From the NCBI GenBank assembly GCA_030688105.1, contig JAUYIV010000300.1:1-12467 (forward strand): DNA of 12,467 bases, given 5' to 3'. The notes below the pieces were generated by a model, which ran no database searches, was not told the DNA's origin, and was given only the letters and a program-made list of their open reading frames with translations. The DNA is from Actinomycetota bacterium (lineage in GTDB: Bacteria; Actinomycetota; Acidimicrobiia; Spongiisociales; UBA11373). Made by a program: the position numbers and the translations under genes. Below are positions 7,421 through 12,467 of the stretch, piece by piece (the first letter of the stretch is position 1; each line of letters opens with the position of its first letter).

Positions 7421-7560
7421 CCCGCTTCCCGCTTCCCGCTTCCCGCAAGAGAATCAAGAATCAAGACAAGAGAAGTGTCGGTCTTGCGGGCGACGGGCGA
7501 CGGGCAACGGGCAACGGGCAACGCTCTTGACTCTTGACTCTTGACTCTTGACTCCTTTAC
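7421..7560. repeat. Array of 20 consecutive 7-bp units (heptad array 1)
   Basis: From 7421 the DNA can be cut into 7-bp units without a slip for 140 bp, ending at the kinase stop codon. In order: CCCGCTT three times, CCCGCAA, GAGAATC, AAGAATC, AAGACAA, GAGAAGT, GTCGGTC, TTGCGGG, CGACGGG twice, CAACGGG twice, CAACGCT, CTTGACT four times, CCTTTAC. CCCGCAAGA (7442-7450) and TCTTGCGGG (7482-7490) form a perfect 9-bp inverted repeat. The 7-bp period excludes conserved coding. The array lies between the kinase and ppdK on the same strand. Confidence 0.85.
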
Positions 7561-8679
7561 TCACTTCACCGGCAATTCCACGTGGATCTTGGTGCCTTCG
7601 CCCTGGCGCGACTCGAGCCCATAGACCCCGCCGGCAGTCGCCACCCGGCGGGCCATGTTTCCCAGCCCGAGGCCGTGGTGGTCGGTCGAGGTGTCGAACC
7701 CGTCGCCGTTGTCGGAGACGGTGACCATCACCCGGTCCTGGCGGCAACGGACGGTGACCCCGATCGTGGTGGCGTCGGCGTGGCGCAGCGCGTTGCTCAC
7801 CGCCTCCCCGACGATGGCGATCAGATGATCGGCAATGGCCTGATCCGGGACTCCCGGCGGGCAGTCGACGGTGAGTTCCACTTCCTTGCCGTGCGGCCCG
7901 GACAATTCTTGGAGGAGGCCGGTCAGCCGCGAGGTGAGCCCCGGCTGGGCCCAGACCGGGGGCTGGAGGTCGAAGATGAAGCGGCGCAAAGCGGCGATGG
8001 TGGAATCGAGCCTGTCGACGGCGTCATCGATCCGAGCCTTCATCGACCCCGGATCGCTCTCGATCTTGCCGATGGAGGCCTGGAGACCCAGGCCGACGGC
8101 GAAGAGGTCCTGGATGATCGAGTCGTGGAGATCGTGGGCGATCCGTTCCCGATCCTCGGTCAGCGCCGCCCGGCGAAGCCGTTCCTGCAGCCGAAGGGTC
8201 GATATGGCGGCGCCGGCGGTCACCGCCATGAACTCCACGAGCACCTCGTCCTGCTCGGTGAAACCGCCGTCCTTTTCGGTGAGGTAGAGATTGCCGAAGA
8301 CGCGGTCGCCGACCCGCACCGGCACGCCGAGGAAGCTGTGCATCGCCGGATGGTTCGAGGGGAACCCGACGGAGTCCGGGTGGTCGGTGATCTCGTCGAT
8401 TCGCACCGTCTTCGCCTGGTTGGTGATGGTTCCGAGGACGCCCTCGCCTCGGGGAGGGTGGCCGATCTTCGCCACCGCGTCCGGCTCGAGGCCGATCGGG
8501 ATGAAATCGATGAGCATCCCGTGATCGCCGATGACCCCAAGGGCGCCATACCGGGCGCCGGTGAGCTCCATGGCGGTCGTCACCATGGATCGCAGGAGGG
8601 ATGCCAGATCCACGTGTCCGACGACGCTGGCGGCGGCCTCCACGAGACCGCGGATTCGTTGCGGAGTGAACCCGTTCAC
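7561..8679 (-). CDS. devS: DevS/DosS-like GAF sensor histidine kinase
   Basis: 372 residues, soluble, with no membrane segment. One GAF domain (about 18-163) contains GARYGALGVIG (41-51), GFPSNHPAMHSFLGVPVR (105-122) and FGNLYLTEK (128-136). His110 lies where the heme ligand His149 of Mycobacterium tuberculosis DevS lies (GFPPYHPPM in that protein, recalled from memory), so a heme-based sensor of oxygen, NO, CO or redox state is likely. A HisKA_3 domain follows with phosphoacceptor His185 in RIAHDLHDSIIQ. The HATPase_c domain has N-box Asn296 in GEAVSNALRH, DNGDGFD (323-329) and GLGLGNM (336-342). Mycobacterial DevS has about 580 residues and two GAF domains; this is a compact one-GAF form. 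GTG at 8679 is the only sensible start, because an in-frame TGA lies 18 bases upstream. It is divergent from the DosR-like regulator gene, its likely partner. Confidence 0.9.
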   Translation of the reverse strand: MNGFTPQRIRGLVEAAASVVGHVDLASLLRSMVTTAMELTGARYGALGVIGDHGMLIDFIPIGLEPDAVAKIGHPPRGEGVLGTITNQAKTVRIDEITDHPDSVGFPSNHPAMHSFLGVPVRVGDRVFGNLYLTEKDGGFTEQDEVLVEFMAVTAGAAISTLRLQERLRRAALTEDRERIAHDLHDSIIQDLFAVGLGLQASIGKIESDPGSMKARIDDAVDRLDSTIAALRRFIFDLQPPVWAQPGLTSRLTGLLQELSGPHGKEVELTVDCPPGVPDQAIADHLIAIVGEAVSNALRHADATTIGVTVRCRQDRVMVTVSDNGDGFDTSTDHHGLGLGNMARRVATAGGVYGLESRQGEGTKIHVELPVK

Positions 8680-8687
8680 GGGTGCGG

Positions 8688-8693
8688 AGTGTA
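8688..8693 (-). promoter_or_regulatory. Candidate -10 element of the sensor kinase (leaderless)
   Basis: On the minus strand TACACT (8693-8688) fits the actinobacterial -10 pattern TANNNT. It ends 8 bases before the GTG start at 8679, so transcription would begin at or next to the start codon. No ribosome binding site is present, which agrees with a leaderless mRNA. No convincing -35 is visible. Confidence 0.35.
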
Positions 8694-8756
8694 AAGGTCA
8701 CACGGCCCCTCCTCGGCAAGGTCGACAAAGAAGTGGCCCTCAGCCATCGGCCCCGG

Positions 8757-8877
8757 GTCCTCGCCCGTCGCCCGCAAGAGTCAAGACCTCTCTTGACTCA
8801 TGATTCTTGATTCTTGCGGGAGGCGGGAGGCGGGACGCGGGGAGCGGGCGGGAGGCGGGAGGCGGGCGAGGCCCGGG
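8757..8877. repeat. Heptad array 2, inverted partner of heptad array 1
   Basis: Units of 7 bp stay in phase from 8757 to 8847: GTCCTCG, CCCGTCG, CCCGCAA, GAGTCAA, GACCTCT, CTTGACT, CATGATT, CTTGATT, CTTGCGG, GAGGCGG twice, GACGCGG, GGAGCGG. After a 4-bp slip come CGGGAGG twice, CGGGCGA and GGCCCGGG. It shares CCCGCAAGA (8771-8779) and TCTTGCGGG (8812-8820) with array 1. Its left flank, reverse complemented, matches the right arm of array 1 over 19 bases (TCTTGCGGGCGACGGGCGA), and its right arm matches the reverse complement of array 1's left arm. It fills much of the divergent promoter region between kinase and regulator. Confidence 0.82.
8778..8799. promoter_or_regulatory. 22-bp palindrome midway between the divergent kinase and regulator genes
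   Basis: GAGTCAAGA (8778-8786), CCTC, TCTTGACTC (8791-8799): perfect 9-bp arms and a 4-base centre. It lies inside heptad array 2, about 100 bp from each start codon. It could be a protein-binding site for the divergent promoters or only a by-product of the heptad repeats. It does not resemble the known DosR box. Confidence 0.4.
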
Positions 8878-8883
8878 TATCGT
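8878..8883 (+). promoter_or_regulatory. Candidate -10 element of the DosR-like operon (leaderless)
   Basis: TATCGT fits TANNNT and ends 7 bases before the GTG start at 8891, so the transcript would start at or near that codon. The segment upstream is the GC-rich heptad array and offers no -35. There is no clear ribosome binding site. The arrangement mirrors the one in front of the kinase gene. Confidence 0.35.
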
Positions 8884-8890
8884 GGTGGGC

Positions 8891-9562
8891 GTGACGCTGC
8901 GCATCGAATTGGTCGACGACCACGAGGTCGTCCGCAGTGGCCTCAAGACCATGCTCGACGCCGAGGAGGATCTCGAGGTCGTGGGCGAGGCGGGCTCTGT
9001 CGAGGAGGCGATAAGGCGCGTCGGCTTCGACGAGCCCGACGTCGTGATCCTCGACGTCCGGCTCCCCGATGGCAGCGGGGTCGAGGCCTGCCGTGAGATC
9101 CGCACCCGCTGGCCCGACGTCCATGTGCTGATGCTCACGTCCTTCGCCGACGACGAGGCGCTCTTCTCCTCGATTCTCGCCGGCGCCTCCGGCTACGTCC
9201 TGAAGCAGATCAAGGGCTCGGATCTCATCGAAAGCGTGCGCAAGGTGGGTCGGGGCGAGTCGCTGCTCGATCCCGAGATGACCGACCGCGTCTTCCGGCG
9301 CATCCGCGGCGAGGAGCAGGACGATCCGCTGCTGTCACGCCTGAGCAAACAGGAGCGCCGGATCCTCGAGTACATCGCCGAGGGCCTCACCAACCGGCAG
9401 ATCAGCGAGGAGATGTTCCTCGCCGAGAAGACCGTGAAGAATTACGTCTCCAACGTCCTCGCCAAGCTGGAGATGAGCCGGCGCAGTGAAGCGGCCGCCT
9501 ATGCCGCCCGCCTCCAGGCCGAGAAAGAGCATCGCTACCCCCCGGAGCAGTGGCCTTCATGA
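8891..9562 (+). CDS. dosR: DosR/DevR-like NarL-family response regulator
   Basis: 223 residues. The receiver domain (1-120) has acidic pocket Asp9/Asp10, phosphoacceptor Asp55 in ILDVRLPDGSG, Thr83 and Lys105. A linker leads to a LuxR-type helix-turn-helix at about 150-203, with LSKQERRILEYIAEGLTNRQ and FLAEKTVKNYVSNVLAKLEM. The stretches LDVRLPDG, ILAGASGYV, SLLD and FLAEKTVKNYVS are nearly the same as in mycobacterial DosR as I recall it, including the Lys and Asn that touch DNA. So this is probably an activator of a hypoxia/NO dormancy regulon, phosphorylated by the divergent kinase. GTG at 8891 gives the usual short N-terminus; GTG at 8885 is possible, and the frame further upstream only reads heptad repeats. 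Its stop overlaps the start of the universal stress protein gene (ATGA, 9559-9562). Confidence 0.9.
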   Translation: MTLRIELVDDHEVVRSGLKTMLDAEEDLEVVGEAGSVEEAIRRVGFDEPDVVILDVRLPDGSGVEACREIRTRWPDVHVLMLTSFADDEALFSSILAGASGYVLKQIKGSDLIESVRKVGRGESLLDPEMTDRVFRRIRGEEQDDPLLSRLSKQERRILEYIAEGLTNRQISEEMFLAEKTVKNYVSNVLAKLEMSRRSEAAAYAARLQAEKEHRYPPEQWPS

Positions 9563-9981
9563 GGATCGTCGTTGGCGTCGACGACAGCGACATGGGGGAG
9601 GCCGCGGCGCGGAAGGCGATCGCCCTCGCCGATCGGCTCGCCGCCGAGGTCGACGTGGTCTTCGTGTCGCACGTCCCCTCGACGGTGCTCGCCGCGATGG
9701 CAGGCGTTCCCACCGTTGCCGAGGACTTTGCCACCGCGCAGCGTGATGCGGTCTGGAAGAGGATCAGCCCTGTCATGGAAGGGACCAAGGCGCGCCGGGT
9801 CGACCTCGAGGGGTATCCGCCCGATGCCCTAGTGGCCCACGCCAGGGCGACCTCCGCCGACCTGATCGTGGTCGGGGGCCGGGGGAGAGGGGACCTGGCC
9901 TCGCTGCTTCTGGGGAGCACGAGCCACCGGGTCGTGAACCACGCGGGGTGCGATGTCATGGTTGTGCGCGAGGAGGGTTGA
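9559..9981 (+). CDS. Universal stress protein (UspA family)
   Basis: 140 residues, a single Usp domain of normal length. It begins MRIVVGVDDSDMGEAAARKA and has the ATP-binding signature G106-x2-G109-x9-G119-Ser120 (GGRGRGDLASLLLGST), then HRVVNHAGCDVMVVR at the end. The signature suggests an ATP-binding Usp rather than a non-binding one. ATG at 9559 is chosen because MRIVVGVD is the normal start and it forms a 4-bp ATGA overlap with the regulator gene. Usp genes are prominent members of the mycobacterial DosR regulon, so co-transcription with a DosR-like regulator fits a role in survival under low oxygen or energy stress. The exact activity is unknown. Confidence 0.93.
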   Translation: MRIVVGVDDSDMGEAAARKAIALADRLAAEVDVVFVSHVPSTVLAAMAGVPTVAEDFATAQRDAVWKRISPVMEGTKARRVDLEGYPPDALVAHARATSADLIVVGGRGRGDLASLLLGSTSHRVVNHAGCDVMVVREEG

Positions 9982-9982
9982 G

Positions 9983-10651
9983 ATGAAGGTTCGAGATCTG
10001 ATGACGACCGATCCGATCACCACCACGCCGGATGCTCCGCTCAAGGAAGCGGCAAGGATCATGGTCCGCGAGAAGATCAGCGGCCTGCCGGTGATGAAGG
10101 GCGCCAAGGTGGTGGGGATCGTCACCGAAGGCGACTTCCTTCGCCAGGAGGCGAACCGCGATCAGCCGTACCGTCTGAGCCTGCTCGAGGCCCTGTTCGG
10201 TGAGGGTGGCGCCGAGCCGGCGGTCGAGACGGTGGGCGAGGTGATGACCGAGCCGGTGATCACGATCACCCCGGATGCCACCGTGAGCGAGGCGGCCCGG
10301 GTCATGTCGCATCGGAAGGTGAAGCGCCTCCCCGTTCTCGACGACGATGGCAATCTCATCGGTGTGATCAGCCGCGCCGATGTGGTGAACGCGTTCACCA
10401 AGCCCGATGAGGTCATCGAAGACGAGGTACGCGAGGACATCGTCCGGAGGCTGCTGTTCCTCGAGCCCGATGTGATCGGTGTCAGCGTCGACGATGGTGT
10501 GGTCACGCTCTCGGGTGAGTTGGAGAACCGCACCGAAGCGCATCTCCTCGAGGAGCTGACACGGCGCATCGCCGGGGTGGTCCGGGTGGTCAGCGACCTC
10601 ACGTACGAGGTCGACGACCAGCGCATCGGGAAGTCGTACCCGCTGGGGTAG
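9983..10651 (+). CDS. CBS-CBS-BON domain protein
   Basis: 222 residues. Two CBS motifs: about 1-56 (MKVRDLMTTDPITTTPDAPL, then ISGLPVM and GIVTEGDFLR) and about 84-140 (VGEVMTEPVITITPDATVSE, then VKRLPVLDDDGNLIGVISRA). A BON domain follows at about 146-210 (GVSVDDGVVTLSGELENRTE, then VVRVVSDLTYEV). CBS pairs bind adenine nucleotides and often act as energy sensors. BON domains are otherwise known from proteins that bind membranes or ligands, but no signal peptide is present here, so the protein is expected in the cytoplasm. The start at 9983 is supported by AGGAGGG (9971-9977), 5 bases before the ATG; the gap to the stress protein gene is 1 bp. Mycobacterial DosR regulons also contain a two-CBS protein (Hrp1), though without BON. 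No catalytic domain is attached. Confidence 0.92.
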   Translation: MKVRDLMTTDPITTTPDAPLKEAARIMVREKISGLPVMKGAKVVGIVTEGDFLRQEANRDQPYRLSLLEALFGEGGAEPAVETVGEVMTEPVITITPDATVSEAARVMSHRKVKRLPVLDDDGNLIGVISRADVVNAFTKPDEVIEDEVREDIVRRLLFLEPDVIGVSVDDGVVTLSGELENRTEAHLLEELTRRIAGVVRVVSDLTYEVDDQRIGKSYPLG

Positions 10652-10772
10652 CCCGCAGTCCAGAGTTGCTGGTGTCGAAGCGCATTGTCGAAAGCCCCCG
10701 TGGGCGGGAGCGGACCGGCTTCAGGCTGGTCACGCGGCGACGCCCGTGGGCCGGTGAGAGAGAGGCGTTCGC
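10652..10772. other. 121-bp intergenic region before the thiolase gene
   Basis: It separates the stress operon from the thiolase. It contains a purine-rich ribosome binding site (AGAGAGAGG, 10757-10765) 7 bases before the thiolase ATG. I see no convincing terminator or promoter; a small GCCC/GGGC hairpin near 10700-10712 is too weak to call. Confidence 0.4.
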
Positions 10773-11981
10773 ATGAGCGAGGTCTTCGTCGTCGACGCGT
10801 GCCGGACTCCCATGGGGAGGATCGGTGGATCACTGGGGTTCGTGCGCCCCGACGACCTGGCTGCACATGCAGTGCGGCGCCTCCTCGCCCGCAACCCGAC
10901 GCTTGATCCGGCGGAGATCGAAGACGTCCACTGGGGAGCGGCCAACCAGGCGGGAGAAGACAACCGCAACGTAGCCCGCATGACCGTTCTCCTCGCCGGG
11001 CTCCCGGTCGAGTTGCCGGGCACGACCCACAACCGGTTGTGCGGCTCCGGACTCCAGGCGATCGTGTCCGCCGCCCACGCACTCGGGGCGGGATGGGGTG
11101 AGGTGATCGTGGCCGGAGGCTCCGAGTCGATGAGCCGCGCCCCCTATGTGCAGCTCAAGGCGGAGCGTGCCCTGGCGCCCGGGAATCCCGAGGTCGTCGA
11201 CACGGTGCTCGGCTGGCGGCTGGTCAATCCGGCGATCCAGGAGGCATATCCGCCGATCTCGCTGGGCATGACCGCCGAGGTCGTCGCCGAGCGGTGGGGC
11301 GTGACCCGCGAGCGCCAGGACGCCTTCGCCCTGCTCAGCCATCGGCGTGCCCTCGCGGCAACGGCGGAGGGACGGTTCCAGGCCGAGATCGAGCCCATCG
11401 TGGCGGCGCAGGACCCGCGGCGCCGTACGACCGCGACGATCGAGAAGGACGAGACGATCCGTCCGGACACCTCGCTGGAGACGCTGGCGGCTCTCCCGCC
11501 GGTGTTCAAGAAGGACGGCACGGTGACGGCAGGCAACTCGTCGCCCATGAACGATGGCGCCGCGGCGGTGCTCCTCGCCACCGAGGAGGGCTTGCGCCGC
11601 TTCGGCTTGACGCCGATGGCACGGATAGTCGCCTCGGCCGCCGCCGGGGTCCACCCCGACGTCATGGGCATCGGACCGGTCCCCGCCACCCGTCGGGCGC
11701 TGGATCGGGCCGGCCTTTCGGTGGACGATCTCGATCTGGTCGAGCTCAATGAGGCCTTTGCCTCACAGTCGCTGGCCTGCATCGGAGAGCTCGGGCTCGA
11801 CGGCGACCAGGTGAACGTCAACGGCGGCGCCATCGCCCTCGGGCATCCATTGGGCGCCTCGGGGGCCCGTATCCTGACCACCATGGTGCACGAGCTGGCG
11901 CGTCGCGGTGCCCGGTTCGGGCTCGCCACGATGTGCGTGGGGGTGGGTCAGGGCATCAGCGTCATCGTCGAGCGAGCCTGA
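10773..11981 (+). CDS. Acetyl-CoA acyltransferase (thiolase), PcaF/PaaJ-like
   Basis: 402 residues, normal for degradative thiolases. The nucleophile is Cys90 in NRLCGSGLQAI; the other catalytic residues are His358 in GHPLGASGAR, Cys388 in CVGVGQG, and Asn326 in LNEAFASQS. The stretch GAANQAGEDNRNVARMTVLLAGLPVELPGTT (56-85) is close to that of beta-ketoadipyl-CoA thiolases (PcaF, PaaJ) as I recall them, so 3-oxoadipyl-CoA is one possible substrate, but ordinary 3-ketoacyl-CoA thiolases share much of it. These enzymes cleave a 3-oxoacyl-CoA with CoA to give acetyl-CoA or succinyl-CoA and a shortened product. No other aromatic or fatty acid degradation gene is in view, so it may stand alone. 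ATG at 10773 has a good purine-rich site upstream. It converges on hisC. Confidence 0.93.
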   Translation: MSEVFVVDACRTPMGRIGGSLGFVRPDDLAAHAVRRLLARNPTLDPAEIEDVHWGAANQAGEDNRNVARMTVLLAGLPVELPGTTHNRLCGSGLQAIVSAAHALGAGWGEVIVAGGSESMSRAPYVQLKAERALAPGNPEVVDTVLGWRLVNPAIQEAYPPISLGMTAEVVAERWGVTRERQDAFALLSHRRALAATAEGRFQAEIEPIVAAQDPRRRTTATIEKDETIRPDTSLETLAALPPVFKKDGTVTAGNSSPMNDGAAAVLLATEEGLRRFGLTPMARIVASAAAGVHPDVMGIGPVPATRRALDRAGLSVDDLDLVELNEAFASQSLACIGELGLDGDQVNVNGGAIALGHPLGASGARILTTMVHELARRGARFGLATMCVGVGQGISVIVERA

Positions 11982-11992
11982 ACTTCCCGCCT

Positions 11993-12020
11993 CTCCCCCC
12001 GGTACTCCGGGGGGAGTACC
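11993..12020. terminator. Strong hairpin after the thiolase gene, possible terminator
   Basis: GGTACTCC (12001-12008), GGGG, GGAGTACC (12013-12020): a perfect 8-bp stem with a 4-base loop, 20 bases after the thiolase stop. An overlapping alternative pairs CTCCCCCC (11993-12000) with GGGGGGAG (12009-12016); the two cannot form together. No T run follows, so it would be a non-canonical terminator or RNA 3'-end protector at best. Confidence 0.4.
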
Positions 12021-12126
12021 CGAAGGGGGTGGGGGGCTGCGGAGACAGCGGGCGAGACTGGACCGTCTGACTCAAGAGAAGACGCGGGGCGCGCGCACGC
12101 GCACGCTGTCTCCGCCACCCCCTCCG
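12021..12126. repeat. Long interrupted inverted repeat between thiolase and hisC
   Basis: GCGGAGACAGCG (12039-12050) is perfectly complementary to CGCTGTCTCCGC (12104-12115). Further out AGGGGGTGG (12024-12032) pairs with CCACCCCCT (12115-12123). The left arm has seven extra bases (GGGGCTG) relative to the right arm. The loop of about 53 bases is GC-rich and holds the 9-mer CAAGAGAAG, also found in heptad array 1. It could fold in RNA from either side. Confidence 0.6.
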
Positions 12127-12144
12127 CCTCGCTCCGCTTCGGCA

Positions 12145-12167
12145 CCTCCCCCGGAAGCCAGGGGAGG
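12145..12167. repeat. Small hairpin downstream of hisC
   Basis: CCTCCCC (12145-12151) pairs with GGGGAGG (12161-12167) around a 9-base loop. It lies about 55 bp past the hisC stop on its strand and may help to end that transcript, although no T run is present. Confidence 0.35.
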
Positions 12168-12170
12168 ACC

Positions 12171-12191
12171 TGACATCTGACATCTGACATC
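12171..12191. repeat. Tandem heptad repeat TGACATC x3
   Basis: Three perfect copies of TGACATC in a row, followed by TGATCAG, just downstream of hisC. The unit length of 7 bp is the same as in the two arrays around the kinase gene, with a different sequence. Confidence 0.8.
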
Positions 12192-12221
12192 TGATCAGGC
12201 ATCAGCCGAAGAGCCGTTGGC

Positions 12222-12467
12222 TCAGAACAACCCGGCGGCCAGGCCCTGCTCGATCGCATCGAGGCAGCGGCGGTTCTGCTCGGGCGTTCCCACGGTGATC
12301 CGCACCCAGGGGCCCAGCGCCCGGACCAGGGTGCCGCGGTGCAGCACGGCATCGGCTGCGGTTCGGGAATCCGAAGGTCTCCACAGCACGAAGTTGGTCT
12401 GGCTGTCGATGGCGAACTGGCCCAGGTCGCGCAGGCGTCGGGCGATCCATTCGCGTCCTGCGACCGT
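12222..12467 (-). CDS. hisC: Histidinol-phosphate aminotransferase, C-terminal fragment
   Basis: The minus strand from the window edge down to TGA at 12224-12222 encodes 81 residues with no start in view. It contains AGREWIARRLRDLG, DSQTNFVLWRP, then VLHRGTLVRALGPW, VRITVGTPEQNRRCLDAIEQ and a short tail GLAAGLF. The pattern S-Q-x-N-F, a one-residue-per-turn LxxRGxLVRxLG helix, and [LV]RI[TS]VGTPEQN is the C-terminal signature of HisC-type class I/II pyridoxal-phosphate aminotransferases, which convert imidazole-acetol phosphate and glutamate to histidinol phosphate in histidine synthesis. The arginine in VRITVG is the usual substrate carboxylate/phosphate contact. The lysine that binds the cofactor lies outside the window. 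A related aminotransferase acting on aromatic amino acids cannot be excluded from this part alone. Confidence 0.82.
   Translation of the reverse strand, partial: TVAGREWIARRLRDLGQFAIDSQTNFVLWRPSDSRTAADAVLHRGTLVRALGPWVRITVGTPEQNRRCLDAIEQGLAAGLF

Noticed and set aside
7421..8877. CRISPR array
   Set aside because: The units are 7 bp with no spacers, and there are no cas genes.
8680..8890. A DosR-type box (GGGACT/AGTCCC palindrome) in front of the kinase or regulator
   Set aside because: I found no such palindrome. The 9-4-9 palindrome present has TTGACTC arms and does not match the mycobacterial consensus as I recall it.
12202..12450. 82-codon minus-strand open frame overlapping the hisC fragment
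   Set aside because: It is a frame-shifted reading of hisC; the other frame has the clear aminotransferase C-terminal motifs.

Overview
The window looks like chromosomal DNA of a GC-rich actinobacterium (Actinomycetota). The class is not resolved; an acidimicrobial or related deep lineage would fit. Reasons: strong G/C bias in third codon positions, GTG starts, two probable leaderless promoters of the -10 TANNNT type, and a DosR/DevS-like two-component system of the kind best known in mycobacteria. Several genes overlap by 4 bp (ATGA).

Left part (1-4260, all minus strand) is one probable catabolic operon. It starts at a TTGACA promoter near 4238 that carries a perfect 9+9 bp palindrome. The order of transcription is an acetolactate-synthase-like thiamine-diphosphate (TPP) enzyme, an aldehyde dehydrogenase, a MurR/RpiR regulator with a SIS domain, and a family III CoA-transferase that runs off the left edge. 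Taken together the enzymes suggest 2-oxoacid to aldehyde to acid to acyl-CoA, with the regulator probably acting on the palindrome. The substrate is not known.

4243-4760 holds the wreck of an IS481-family insertion sequence: a transposase with two frameshifts, a nonsense codon and a large internal deletion, plus an upstream hairpin that would cover its ribosome binding site in read-through RNA. It separates the operon from ppdK (pyruvate, phosphate dikinase; 4762-7386, minus).

7400-10651 is a DosR-type hypoxia/redox dormancy module. A compact sensor kinase (one GAF domain with a histidine at the heme-ligand position of mycobacterial DevS) is on the minus strand. Divergent from it runs the operon dosR-like regulator, universal stress protein, CBS-CBS-BON protein. 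The kinase gene is bracketed by two long arrays of 7-bp units that are inverted copies of one another. The left one keeps strict 7-bp phase for 20 units although the unit sequence changes along it.

Right part: a PcaF-like thiolase (10773-11981, plus) converges on the 3' end of hisC (12222 to the edge, minus). The 240-bp gap between them is packed with nested hairpins and another 7-bp tandem repeat. The most unusual signals in the window are the phased heptad arrays, the single-GAF DevS-like kinase with its stress-gene operon, and the palindrome-controlled TPP/ALDH/CoA-transferase operon.
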